Made by a program: the position numbers and the translations under genes. A stretch of DNA of 64,000 bases from DASQFI01 sp963780895 (GTDB lineage Bacteria; Acidobacteriota; Vicinamibacteria; Vicinamibacterales; SCN-69-37), in the NCBI GenBank assembly GCA_963780895.1, contig CAWAEG010000007.1, positions 124,001 to 188,000 on the forward strand. The letters are read 5' to 3'. Within the stretch, counting starts at the first letter, position 1. Every line of letters starts with the position of its first letter. This document shows, piece by piece, positions 8,858 to 16,130 of this stretch. The notes under the pieces were generated by a model that saw only the letters and a program-made list of their open reading frames with translations, was not told where the DNA came from and did no database searches.

Positions 8858-9587
8858 GCGAACCTGCTGCGTACGGCTGGATCCTGATGTCCGGGACCAC
8901 GCCATCGACGGTTGATGCCGCGATCGCGACGAGGTGCCGATGTGTGGGCTGCGACAACTGAAACGTCCAGTCGGTTGACGCGGCCGCCAGCGACCCGAGA
9001 AACGTGATCCGCACGTGGGGATCGAGATCGAAGCTGATTTCCCGAAGCGGCAACGAGATGCCGAGGCCACGCGCCTTCAGATACGCCTCCTTGAGCGTCC
9101 AGTACCGCAGGAAGCGATCGCGCCAGTTCGACCCGTGCGCATCGATGTCGGCGGCCTCTGCGGGCGCACAATACCGCTGAATCAGTCCTGGATCGATCGG
9201 CGGCCGATCGAGGTCTTCGACATCGACGCCCACTTCGCGGCCGGTGCTGAGCGCGCAGACGACCAGGCCCGCGCTATGGGCCAGGTTGAAATGGACGGCG
9301 GTCGGCGGGTTCGCGATTTCCGGCCGCCCATGTACGCCTTCGCGCCATTGCCAGTCAGCGGGTGCGACGCCGAGCGCCCGTCCGACCAGCTCGCGCGACA
9401 TCACGCGGCCGAGGAGGAACATCCGGCGATCGCGATCGGCATGAAACCGCTCGAAGCGGTCCTGCTCCGCGCCCGAGAGCAACGCACGCGCGCGCGCGAT
9501 CGCGTCCGGGCTCGTGAGGACATCGTCCACGTGCGCATGCCAGGCGCGCACGTCGTCACGGCCCGGATGTGACGCCGGTTCCGGCAT
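8829..9587 (-). CDS. 4'-phosphopantetheinyl transferase (Sfp type)
   Basis: 252-aa enzyme that moves the phosphopantetheine arm of CoA onto a carrier-protein serine. It has the three family motifs: HFNLAHSAG near 99, the Mg-binding GVDVED at 120-125, and YWTLKEAYLKA near 165. The larger Sfp-type length suits secondary-metabolism or broad-range carriers. No carrier protein or synthase is in the window; the malonyltransferase-like gene transcribed the other way at 9733 is a possible partner. The last residues, GSLAASGDVSS, are read from the end of the family 1 repeat, so the C terminus was probably altered by insertion of that element. Confidence 0.88.
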   Translation of the reverse strand: MPEPASHPGRDDVRAWHAHVDDVLTSPDAIARARALLSGAEQDRFERFHADRDRRMFLLGRVMSRELVGRALGVAPADWQWREGVHGRPEIANPPTAVHFNLAHSAGLVVCALSTGREVGVDVEDLDRPPIDPGLIQRYCAPAEAADIDAHGSNWRDRFLRYWTLKEAYLKARGLGISLPLREISFDLDPHVRITFLGSLAAASTDWTFQLSQPTHRHLVAIAASTVDGVVPDIRIQPYAAGSLAASGDVSS

Positions 9588-9608
9588 TGCGATAGTATGG
9601 CCCGGCTC

Positions 9609-9707
9609 GAGCCGTTCTTACTTTCCTGCACCGAGCGACGCGACCGAATTCGGCCGACTGTCTGGCGATGCATGCAGGTGATGTCGACGCGGAAGTGAGA
9701 ACGGCTC
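9609..9707. repeat. Short inverted-repeat element, family 2 copy A
   Basis: A 99-bp element with ends GAGCCGTTCTTACTTTCC and GGAAGTGAGAACGGCTC, near-perfect inverted repeats. The interior carries GAATTCGGCCGACTGTC. Copy B at 39007-39111 has the same ends and a diverged interior (CAATTCTGCCGAAAGTC). Here it lies in the divergent gap between the phosphopantetheinyl transferase and malonyltransferase genes and may contain or displace their promoters. Confidence 0.75.
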
Positions 9708-9732
9708 TCGCCGCACGCCACGTTCCTGCCCA

Positions 9733-10596
9733 ATGTCCATCGCGTGTCTCTTTCCCGGTCAAGGCTCACAGTCGAAGGGCATGGGACGCGATCTGTTCGA
9801 CCAGTTCGACGACTGGACACGAGAGGCTGACGCGATCCTCGGTTACTCGATCCGGGATCTCTGCGTCGAGGACGCGGAGGGCAGACTCGGACGAACCGAG
9901 TTCACACAGCCCGCGCTGTTCGTCGTCAATGCGATGACGTATCGCGCGCGTCAGGAGAGCGGCCGGCCGGCGCCGGCGTTCGTGGCCGGTCACAGCCTCG
10001 GGGAATACAACGCGCTTCTCGCCGCCCGGGTCTTCGACTTCGCAACGGGCCTGAAGCTCGTGCAGGAACGCGGCCGGCTGATGGAAGAGGTGCACGGAGC
10101 CGGGATGAGCGCCGTGATCGGTCTCGACCCGCCGACGATTCAGGCGGTCCTCGAGGCGAGTCTGGCCGGGCGTCTTCTCGACGTCGCGAACTTCAATTCC
10201 TTCGAGCAGACGGTCATTGCCGGGCCGAAGCCGGAACTGGCGGAGATCAAGGCGGCGCTTCAGGAAGCCGGCGCGCGGACCGTGATTCCTCTGAACGTGA
10301 GCGCCCCGTTTCACTCTCGCTATATGCGTCCGGTGCAACTGGCGTTCGAGACGTTTCTGACGCCGTTCAGTTTTCGAACGCCGGAGATGCCGGTCGTCGC
10401 GAACCTGACGGCGGCGCCCTACGTTCCCGGCACGATTCCAGAAACGCTGGCCGGACAGATCGCCAGCTCGGTTCGCTGGCTCGACTCGATCCTGTACCTC
10501 TTGCGCGAAGGCGTGGACGAGTTCGAAGAAGTGGGACCGGGCACAGTCCTCACCAAACTCGCCGCCCAGATCCGGAAGCGCGCTAGCGCCCCTTAA
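9733..10596 (+). CDS. ACP S-malonyltransferase-like acyltransferase
   Basis: 287-aa FabD-type acyltransferase that would load malonyl or a related acyl group from CoA onto an acyl carrier protein. Motifs are the N-terminal LFPGQGSQ, the nucleophile elbow GHSLGEY with Ser88, and PFHSRYM with the general-base His near 193. The C terminus reads VGPGTVLTKL. The closest general resemblance is to discrete (trans-acting) acyltransferases of polyketide pathways, which differ from housekeeping FabD by GHSLGEYNAL, but no polyketide synthase is nearby. It is divergent from the phosphopantetheinyl transferase, and its 3' end overlaps the convergent DUF4097 gene by 14 bp. Confidence 0.85.
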   Translation: MSIACLFPGQGSQSKGMGRDLFDQFDDWTREADAILGYSIRDLCVEDAEGRLGRTEFTQPALFVVNAMTYRARQESGRPAPAFVAGHSLGEYNALLAARVFDFATGLKLVQERGRLMEEVHGAGMSAVIGLDPPTIQAVLEASLAGRLLDVANFNSFEQTVIAGPKPELAEIKAALQEAGARTVIPLNVSAPFHSRYMRPVQLAFETFLTPFSFRTPEMPVVANLTAAPYVPGTIPETLAGQIASSVRWLDSILYLLREGVDEFEEVGPGTVLTKLAAQIRKRASAP

Positions 10597-11389
10597 TCGT
10601 GATCGATCCGTTCGTGGTCTCGAGCTTGATGGGCGGTCCGCCGCCGCCAATCGAGGCGTCGAGACTCCGCCGCGTTTGAGAGGGCCCCGTGAGCTGCAGA
10701 TCGCTCGTGTGGATGTCACCGTTGGTCACTCGTGCCGAAATGCGCGCTCCGGTGTCGCGCGGCACCGTGACGCTGATGGTGCCGTTGGTGGTCTCGCAGG
10801 TCACGCCGGGTTCGCCGAGCTTCGCAAAATCCAGATTGATGACCCCGTTCGTCGTCTCGACCGTGGCACCGCCTTCGAGCGCCGAGCCGACGATGCGGCC
10901 GTTGGTGGTTGCGGCGCGCAAGGCGCCCTTGAGCCCCGTGACGTCGATGTCGCTGTTCGTCGCATCGAGCCTGACGTCCAGCCCACGCGGGACCCGGACT
11001 TCGAAATCCACGCGGCGATGAAGGCTGGAAATGAACCCCATCCCGCGGGACGTGGCGTCGATCGCCACGCTCTTCGGCAACACGCTTTCCGCGATTTCGA
11101 ACCGCTTGAGCGCGTCCTTGGCCGACTCCTCCGTCCCGGCCTTGACGACGCGGTCCGCCTTCACCTCGACGGTGTCGCCGTCGACCGAGACGATGCGTAT
11201 CTTGCCGTTCGTGTTCTTGAGCTCGAAAGAAGACCCGGGTGGGAGTGTGTACGTGCGCTTCCATTCGTCGCGGGCTTCGACGCCGGAGGAGAAATCGAGG
11301 TTGCAGGCGCCAGCGGCCAGGGCCAGGACGAGCGTGAGCAGGTGACCGGCGAGACTCCAGGGGCGTCGGCGGACGCGCACATCAGACAT
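10583..11389 (-). CDS. DUF4097 family beta-helix-like exported protein
   Basis: 268-aa protein. The N terminus carries a hydrophobic export segment ending LVLALAAGACN, which could be a weak lipobox. The body is the DUF4097 repeat fold: short strands punctuated by TNGKI, TNSDIDV, TTNGRI, TTNGVI, TTNGTI and TNGDI, each turn carrying Asn-Gly. This regular repeat predicts a right-handed beta-helix on the cell surface or in the periplasm. The biological role of the family is not established. It is convergent with the malonyltransferase gene and separated from the cytochrome gene by a divergent promoter gap. Confidence 0.8.
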   Translation of the reverse strand: MSDVRVRRRPWSLAGHLLTLVLALAAGACNLDFSSGVEARDEWKRTYTLPPGSSFELKNTNGKIRIVSVDGDTVEVKADRVVKAGTEESAKDALKRFEIAESVLPKSVAIDATSRGMGFISSLHRRVDFEVRVPRGLDVRLDATNSDIDVTGLKGALRAATTNGRIVGSALEGGATVETTNGVINLDFAKLGEPGVTCETTNGTISVTVPRDTGARISARVTNGDIHTSDLQLTGPSQTRRSLDASIGGGGPPIKLETTNGSITIKGR

Positions 11390-11488
11390 GGCGGGGCTCC
11401 TCCCATAATCATACGAGTCGCTCCTGCGCCGTGTTCGCTGTGGTACGATCCCGCCCCTTCAGAAGCGTTTGGCCCGGAGTTTTGATCC

Positions 11489-12520
11489 ATGCGAATCCGC
11501 GTGCGTACCGTATTTCTCGGCCTCGTCGTGGTTCTCATCGTGCTCGTGGCGGCCGCCATGACGTCGGTCGGGTGGGAAGTCGTGCTGGGGCCCAAATCGC
11601 GACCCGCGACGGACCGGAAGTTCGACGTGACGGACGCGCGCCTCGCGCGGGGGAAATACCTCGTTGAGGGGCCGGCGTCCTGTTTCCACTGCCACAGCGA
11701 CCACGACCTCAGCACGCCGACCTATCCGGTTGTCGAAGCGAAGAAGGGCGCGGGTTGGGTGATGCCGATCCCCGAGCTCAACAACATCGCCGCGCGCAAC
11801 ATCACGCCCGACCCGGAGACGGGCCTGGGCGCGTGGACCGACGACGAGATCGCACGGGCGATCCGCGAAGGCGTGAGAAAAGACGGCACCGCGCTCTTTC
11901 CGGTGATGCCGTATCTGAGCTACGCGTCGATGGACGATGAGGACGTCGCATCGGTCGTCGTGTACCTGCGGACGATTCCCGCCGTTCGCAACACGGTGCC
12001 TCCCCGGCAGCTCCCGTTTCCCCTCGAGCACATCGTCAAGACGATCCCGAAGCCGATCGCGCAGCCGCAACCGTCACATCCGTCGGCGACGCCGGAAGAT
12101 CGCGGGAAGTACCTTGTGGCCCTCGCGGAATGCCAGAGCTGCCACACACCGACCGAGCAGGGGATCCCGCTTCCGGGTCTGGAATTCGGCGGCGGCGCGA
12201 AGTTCAACGATCCCGGCAACAACGGCCGGCCGGTCTTCAGCATGAACGTCACGCAGGATCCGTCCGGGCTCACCCACTACGACGAATCGCTGTTCATCGA
12301 AGTGATCCGCTCGGGCACGATCAAGGGGCGGACGCTGAGCCACATCATGCCGTTCAACGACCTCCGGAACATGACCGACGACGATCTTCGGGACATCTGG
12401 GCGTACATCAAGTCGCGGCCGCCCGTGAAGCATCGCATCAGCAATGCCGAGCCGCCAACGCAGTGCCCGCTCTGCAACCAACTACACGGGTTCGGGGATC
12501 TGAATGTGAAGAAGGGCTGA
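11489..12520 (+). CDS. Diheme c-type cytochrome
   Basis: 343-aa exported electron carrier with an N-terminal membrane anchor (MRIRVRTVFLGLVVVLIVLV). Two haem c sites are visible, CFHCH at residues 65-69 and CQSCH near 215, each followed by a cytochrome c domain with downstream ligand-type Met segments (VMPYLS and IMPFND). The architecture matches cytochrome subunits that accept electrons from membrane dehydrogenases. A C-terminal CPLC pair has no haem histidine and may be structural. No dehydrogenase partner is adjacent; the PQQ enzyme at 26257 is a conceivable donor. Confidence 0.85.
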   Translation: MRIRVRTVFLGLVVVLIVLVAAAMTSVGWEVVLGPKSRPATDRKFDVTDARLARGKYLVEGPASCFHCHSDHDLSTPTYPVVEAKKGAGWVMPIPELNNIAARNITPDPETGLGAWTDDEIARAIREGVRKDGTALFPVMPYLSYASMDDEDVASVVVYLRTIPAVRNTVPPRQLPFPLEHIVKTIPKPIAQPQPSHPSATPEDRGKYLVALAECQSCHTPTEQGIPLPGLEFGGGAKFNDPGNNGRPVFSMNVTQDPSGLTHYDESLFIEVIRSGTIKGRTLSHIMPFNDLRNMTDDDLRDIWAYIKSRPPVKHRISNAEPPTQCPLCNQLHGFGDLNVKKG

Positions 12521-12560
12521 GGAAGAGGCCCAGAGGCTCGAGGGCGTACAAAAGAAAAGG

Positions 12561-12607
12561 GGGATACTGGACGAGACGATGTCCAATCTTCACGATCCAG
12601 TACTCCC
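12561..12607 (+). promoter_or_regulatory. Hairpin spanning the tryptophan dioxygenase start codon
   Basis: GGGATACTGGA at 12561 pairs with TCCAGTACTCCC at 12596-12607, apart from one bulged base. The loop contains the ATG at 12579, and the Shine-Dalgarno-like AAAAGGGGG enters the 5' arm. A shorter alternative stem, TGGAC (12568-12572) with GTCCA (12581-12585), is mutually exclusive with it. Such a structure could limit ribosome access. This is inferred from pairing only. Confidence 0.4.
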
Positions 12608-13289
12608 AGGGACGGCCAGGACCGACTACGAGCGGTATCTGCGGACGGATGAGCTCCTTGCGCTGCAGAAGGATCCCGGCACGGCCGCGCATCGCGATGA
12701 AATTCTCTTTCAGGTCATCCATCAATCCTCGGAGCTGTGGCTGAAGCTCGCCTGTTTCGAGGTCGAGACGGCCATCGGCTTGATCGATGGCGACGAACTC
12801 TGGAGCGCGGTGCGGTTGCTGCGACGCGCATCGGACGCGCTGGATCTCGTGCAGGCCAACACCCGGATGCTCGAGCACCTGGCGCCATGGGATTACCACG
12901 GCGTCCGTCCGTCCCTCGGTCACGGGAGCGGGTTCGACTCGCCGGGGTTTCGTCGCACGCACGAGCTGTCGCCCAAGCTCGGCGAAGCCTTCGACCGCCT
13001 GCTCGTCCGGCGCCGCGTGAGCCTCGCGGACCTGTACAAGAAGTCACACGAACATGAGGACCTGTTCCAGACGGCCGAGCGGCTGGTGGACTGGGACCAG
13101 CGGCTCGTGCTCTGGCGCGACCTGCACCTCAAGCTCGTCGAGCGCATCATCGGAGGCCAGGTGATCGGCACGCAGGGGACGCCGGTCGAGGTCCTGGGCC
13201 GGCGGATCGACGTCCGGTATTTCGAGCCGCTCTGGAACGTCAGAAATGCGCTGACGGACGAGGCGCAAACGAGTCCCGAGGCCGGGTGA
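12579..13289 (+). CDS. kynA: Tryptophan 2,3-dioxygenase
   Basis: 236-aa cytoplasmic haem enzyme that opens the indole ring of tryptophan to N-formylkynurenine. Family segments are YLRTDELLALQK, ILFQVIHQSSELWLK with the active-site His48, a GSGFDSPGFR block, and LWRDLHLKLVERIIG with the proximal haem ligand His183. GTQGTP near the C terminus corresponds to the GTGG loop. It is shorter than many orthologues, which run to about 280 aa. No other kynurenine-pathway gene is in the window. A hairpin covers the start codon. Confidence 0.85.
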   Translation: MSNLHDPVLPGTARTDYERYLRTDELLALQKDPGTAAHRDEILFQVIHQSSELWLKLACFEVETAIGLIDGDELWSAVRLLRRASDALDLVQANTRMLEHLAPWDYHGVRPSLGHGSGFDSPGFRRTHELSPKLGEAFDRLLVRRRVSLADLYKKSHEHEDLFQTAERLVDWDQRLVLWRDLHLKLVERIIGGQVIGTQGTPVEVLGRRIDVRYFEPLWNVRNALTDEAQTSPEAG

Positions 13290-13408
13290 GCGAGCCGGCT
13301 CCGGCCCTTCGAGGCCCAGCCGGAAGCGTTCCCGCGTCGACGCGATCAGACGTGTGACCTTCCCTGTCATGGCCAGCGCGTACCGTGTCGATAAGACGGG
13401 AGGCGCTC

Positions 13409-13615
13409 ATGGCTGGAGGGAAGGAGACCAAAGTCGTCGACCTGCTGCGGTACCGCAATGACCGGCACACGAATCCGCTGCCGTTGTTCGATACGCCAAC
13501 AAATCCGCCCCTTCACGTGACGATCGAGCCGTTTCGCGTGCTGTCCGAGCGAGAGGTATCCCACCGCGCGCGTATGCTGTCGCACCTGAGGGCGGTGCCC
13601 GCCGTCCGGCCATAG
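13409..13615 (+). CDS. Hypothetical small protein
   Basis: 68-aa protein starting at the ATG at 13409, chosen because GGGAGG lies eight bases upstream. It begins MAGGKETKVVDLLRYRNDRH and is basic and proline-containing, with no signal peptide or membrane helix. I recognise no family. It lies between the dioxygenase and a convergent SRPBCC gene. Confidence 0.5.
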   Translation: MAGGKETKVVDLLRYRNDRHTNPLPLFDTPTNPPLHVTIEPFRVLSEREVSHRARMLSHLRAVPAVRP

Positions 13616-13621
13616 CGGGCC

Positions 13622-14401
13622 CTACAGGCCTAAGGCTTTTCGATAGATCGCGCCATAACCCTCACGTAACGTGTCGATCCTCGCCGAGGGCAATCCATAG
13701 GTCGAGAGCCAGAACCCGGCCCGGCACCCGGCGGGATCCGGCTCCATTTCGAGGAACAGGATCGCCTCGTTGGCCTCGGCGATCGTGAATCCCATCTGCC
13801 CCGTGCCATCACTCCTGGCGACCACGGTGCCGGAGATCGCGTCGCCGGCCGAGGTCCGATCGCTGAAGGCGCCGTCCGCGCCCGCGGAGGAGAGCGCTCC
13901 GCGCGTCGAAAAGCCTTCGGGCCCCATCAGTCGCGCAAAGGCACGGGCGCGTGACAGCGGCACGCGCTCGCGAAACGAGATCACGTCGCGCGGTGTGCCG
14001 CGATGCCGTTCCAGATACCACCGGAGGTGCTGCACGAAGTAAGCCCAGCCGCCGTCCACCATATGAAACTCATCGTCCCAATCGGGGCCGGCGCCGAAGC
14101 CCGACTGGACGAGCCGGACCACCGTCTTTCCGCCCTGCGCTTCGAGGTGGAAATCGATCGCGAGCTTCACCGGCCCGCGCTCCTCGGTCCACTGAAAGTG
14201 CCGGTTCGGTTCCCACGCCGTGATCGGGGCCTTGCCTTCCGCGCCGCTGCCCCAGGAAATCCAGATCGATCCGCCAAGACCGGGCTCGACGCGCGCGTCG
14301 ATGGGAAACCAGCGCTTGAGTTCTTCAGCGTCCGTGAGCGCGCGCCACACGACGTCGGGCGGCGCGTCGATGACGACCTCCTTTCGGATTGCGCGGCTCA
14401 T
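13622..14401 (-). CDS. SRPBCC (AHSA1-type) domain protein
   Basis: 259-aa protein with a START-like/AHSA1 fold in the N-terminal half: KEVVIDAPPDVVWRALTDAEELKRWFP, WEPNRHFQWTEE, and the helix GGWAYFVQHLRWYLERHRG near 120. The C-terminal half (about residues 145-259) may be a second divergent copy. Such proteins bind hydrophobic ligands in a deep pocket; the ligand is unknown. It is the last gene of an operon with a small exported protein (4-bp overlap) and an ArsR-type regulator, an arrangement common for ArsR/SRPBCC pairs. Confidence 0.78.
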   Translation of the reverse strand: MSRAIRKEVVIDAPPDVVWRALTDAEELKRWFPIDARVEPGLGGSIWISWGSGAEGKAPITAWEPNRHFQWTEERGPVKLAIDFHLEAQGGKTVVRLVQSGFGAGPDWDDEFHMVDGGWAYFVQHLRWYLERHRGTPRDVISFRERVPLSRARAFARLMGPEGFSTRGALSSAGADGAFSDRTSAGDAISGTVVARSDGTGQMGFTIAEANEAILFLEMEPDPAGCRAGFWLSTYGLPSARIDTLREGYGAIYRKALGL

Positions 14402-14613
14402 TTCATCCTCCGGTGCGTGACGTCGCCCATCCGGTAGAGCCCGTCCATCGACCCCTTGCCTTCGCGCGCCGCCAGCATCTTGTGTTCAGCCGCCGGCTGC
14501 ATCTTCTCCAGCATGGCCTGCTGCATGGCCTTCTTCTGCTCCGGGGTCGGCTGCTGGGCACTGGCGACCGTGCCGCCGGATATCAGGGACAGAATCAACA
14601 GCACGCGAGTCAT
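14398..14613 (-). CDS. Small exported protein
   Basis: 71-aa protein with a clear signal peptide (MTRVLLILSLISGGTVASAQ) and a short charged helical mature part rich in Gln, Lys and Met. The start at 14613 is supported by AGGAGGA six bases upstream. The stop overlaps the ATG of the SRPBCC gene by 4 bp, so translation is probably coupled. The family is not recognised. Confidence 0.6.
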   Translation of the reverse strand: MTRVLLILSLISGGTVASAQQPTPEQKKAMQQAMLEKMQPAAEHKMLAAREGKGSMDGLYRMGDVTHRRMK

Positions 14614-14654
14614 CGAGTTCCTCCTACGAGCCATTTCCATCGATCCTTCCTGGG

Positions 14655-15356
14655 TTATTTCGACCGCCGGGATTTCGGCCGGGCCGGCGGCTGGGCCTTT
14701 CCGCGTGCCGGCGCGCCGACCGGGTGCGCGCCGACGAACAGCCGGTAGGCGCGCCCGTCTTCCGCCAGACCGTCGTGATACTTCGAGACCAGCCGGTTGA
14801 CGGTCTCGATGAGCTCGTTGGCGAAGCGCTCGCGATTGGCCGGCGTCGCGAAGCGGATTTCGGTGTCGAGTGTGAGGGTCGTCAGCCGTTTCCCGGCGAG
14901 ATGGGCCTGCTCGGCGAGATCGGCGACTTCACGAATCGTCCGCGCCGCGACTGCCACCTGGTACGTCGCCGAGAACTTGTCGGTGATCTCTGTGGGGCCG
15001 GGACTCGTCAACCCCAACGCGTCGGGGGAGAGCAGGTAGTGCGCGGCGGTGGCCCGGACGAGGCGTTCCTCGAGTCCGCGCCGCTGCCGGCGCTCGACCT
15101 CCTCGACGAGGCCGGCGGTTTCCAGCGCGCGGATGTGGTAGTTGGCGAGCTGGCGCGACAACCCGAGCCGGCCGGCGATCGTGGTGGCGGACCCCGGCGT
15201 CTGCAGCAGGCCGAGGATCCGCCGGCGCGTCGGGGCCACGAGCGCGCCGGCGGCCCGGTCGCGCGTGACGACGGCGACGCCCGACGATGGCGACGCGGGC
15301 GTGGTGTCCGACGCGGCCTGGTCGATCGGGGCGAGGCGGGCCTGACGGCGAGCCAT
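14655..15356 (-). CDS. ArsR-type winged-helix transcriptional regulator
   Basis: 233-aa DNA-binding protein. A winged helix-turn-helix of the ArsR/HTH_20 type lies at about residues 40-105 (PTRRRILGLLQTPGSATTIA, then LGLSRQLANYHIRALETAGLV). The helical C-terminal region may bind an effector or mediate dimerisation. No metal-binding Cys cluster like that of classical ArsR is seen, so the signal is probably not a metal. It heads the operon containing the small exported protein and the SRPBCC protein and is likely autoregulatory (see the palindrome just upstream). Confidence 0.82.
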   Translation of the reverse strand: MARRQARLAPIDQAASDTTPASPSSGVAVVTRDRAAGALVAPTRRRILGLLQTPGSATTIAGRLGLSRQLANYHIRALETAGLVEEVERRQRRGLEERLVRATAAHYLLSPDALGLTSPGPTEITDKFSATYQVAVAARTIREVADLAEQAHLAGKRLTTLTLDTEIRFATPANRERFANELIETVNRLVSKYHDGLAEDGRAYRLFVGAHPVGAPARGKAQPPARPKSRRSK

Positions 15357-15369
15357 GCGGCATCCTATA

Positions 15370-15391
15370 TTTGAAAATTTATTTTGTCAAA
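15370..15391. promoter_or_regulatory. Candidate operator of the ArsR-type regulator
   Basis: AT-rich palindrome with arms TTTGA and TCAAA separated by AAATTTATTTTG, 14 bp before the regulator's start codon. It stands out in a GC-rich background. Autoregulation is inferred from position and symmetry. Confidence 0.4.
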
Positions 15392-15595
15392 TCGAATCGT
15401 CGGGATCCCCGGCCGGGTCCGATCGCAGTCGCATGCGCCGCGGCGGCCGGGCGCCACTCCTTCGCACCGTGCACACGCGCGGCACGTCCGCCATCTGACA
15501 CGCCGGCTGTGTAAGAACCTCCGCACTGTGTAGAAGTGCGCGACGACCCCTCGGCCGCTTCGCGCACATTTCTTCCAGAACTTGCTGCTCGCGAC

Positions 15596-15612
15596 TGGCA
15601 TGGGGCGTGCTA
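15596..15612 (+). promoter_or_regulatory. Candidate sigma-54 promoter of the YtxH gene
   Basis: TGGCATGGGGCGTGCTA matches the RpoN consensus (TGGCACG-N4-TTGCW), with the invariant GG and GC ten bases apart. It lies 48 bp before the YtxH start codon and points toward it. The rest of the 15357-15660 gap contains no gene that I can support. Confidence 0.4.
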
Positions 15613-15660
15613 CTTTGGAAGAGCGACCGATGTCCATCGGGACGCGAAAGCGAGGCGGTC

Positions 15661-15981
15661 ATGGAGTCCTATTCGGAACCCGGCTTCAATGAACGGGACA
15701 ACAGCCGGTTGTTCTTTTACGGATTGTTGTTCGGTGCCGCGCTGGGCGCGGCGGCGGGGATGCTCCTCGCGCCCAGGGCGGGCGCGGAGCTGCGGCACGA
15801 GATGACGGATTCGGCCCGGCGCCTACGGCGCAAGGCCGGGGAAGTGTACGACGAGGCGTCGCATGTCGTCGGCGATGTGGCGGCCCGAAGCCGCCGCGCA
15901 TTCGAGGCGGGGCGGGAGGCTCTTCAGACTGCGCGCCCATCGAGCGGCCGAACGTCTTCCGTCGATTCCCCGGTGTCTTGA
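15661..15981 (+). CDS. YtxH domain-containing protein
   Basis: 106-aa protein with one N-terminal membrane helix carrying the YtxH signature FFYGLLFGAALGAAAGMLLA followed by PRAGAELR. A basic amphipathic helical tail follows (DSARRLRRKAGEVYDEA, then SRRAFEAGREAL). YtxH-like proteins are associated with stress and envelope adaptation; the exact role is unknown. The start at 15661 is chosen because the frame upstream translates promoter DNA. Confidence 0.78.
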   Translation: MESYSEPGFNERDNSRLFFYGLLFGAALGAAAGMLLAPRAGAELRHEMTDSARRLRRKAGEVYDEASHVVGDVAARSRRAFEAGREALQTARPSSGRTSSVDSPVS

Positions 15982-16130
15982 CGCCCCCGCCGTCGCCATG
16001 CGGTGGCGGTTAATCGCGCGGGGGATTGGCGCACAGGGCTGAAGCGGCAGGAGCGCGGGTGGCGCCTTCCGGGAGGGGAGGGTGACATTCCGCCTCCTGC
16101 CGCAATTATTTTTCAGCTATCCTTCGACCC

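Noticed and set aside
9609..9707. Family 2 element as an integron attC site
   Set aside because: No RYYYAAC/GTTRRRY core sites at the ends, no integrase, and copies are not flanking cassettes.
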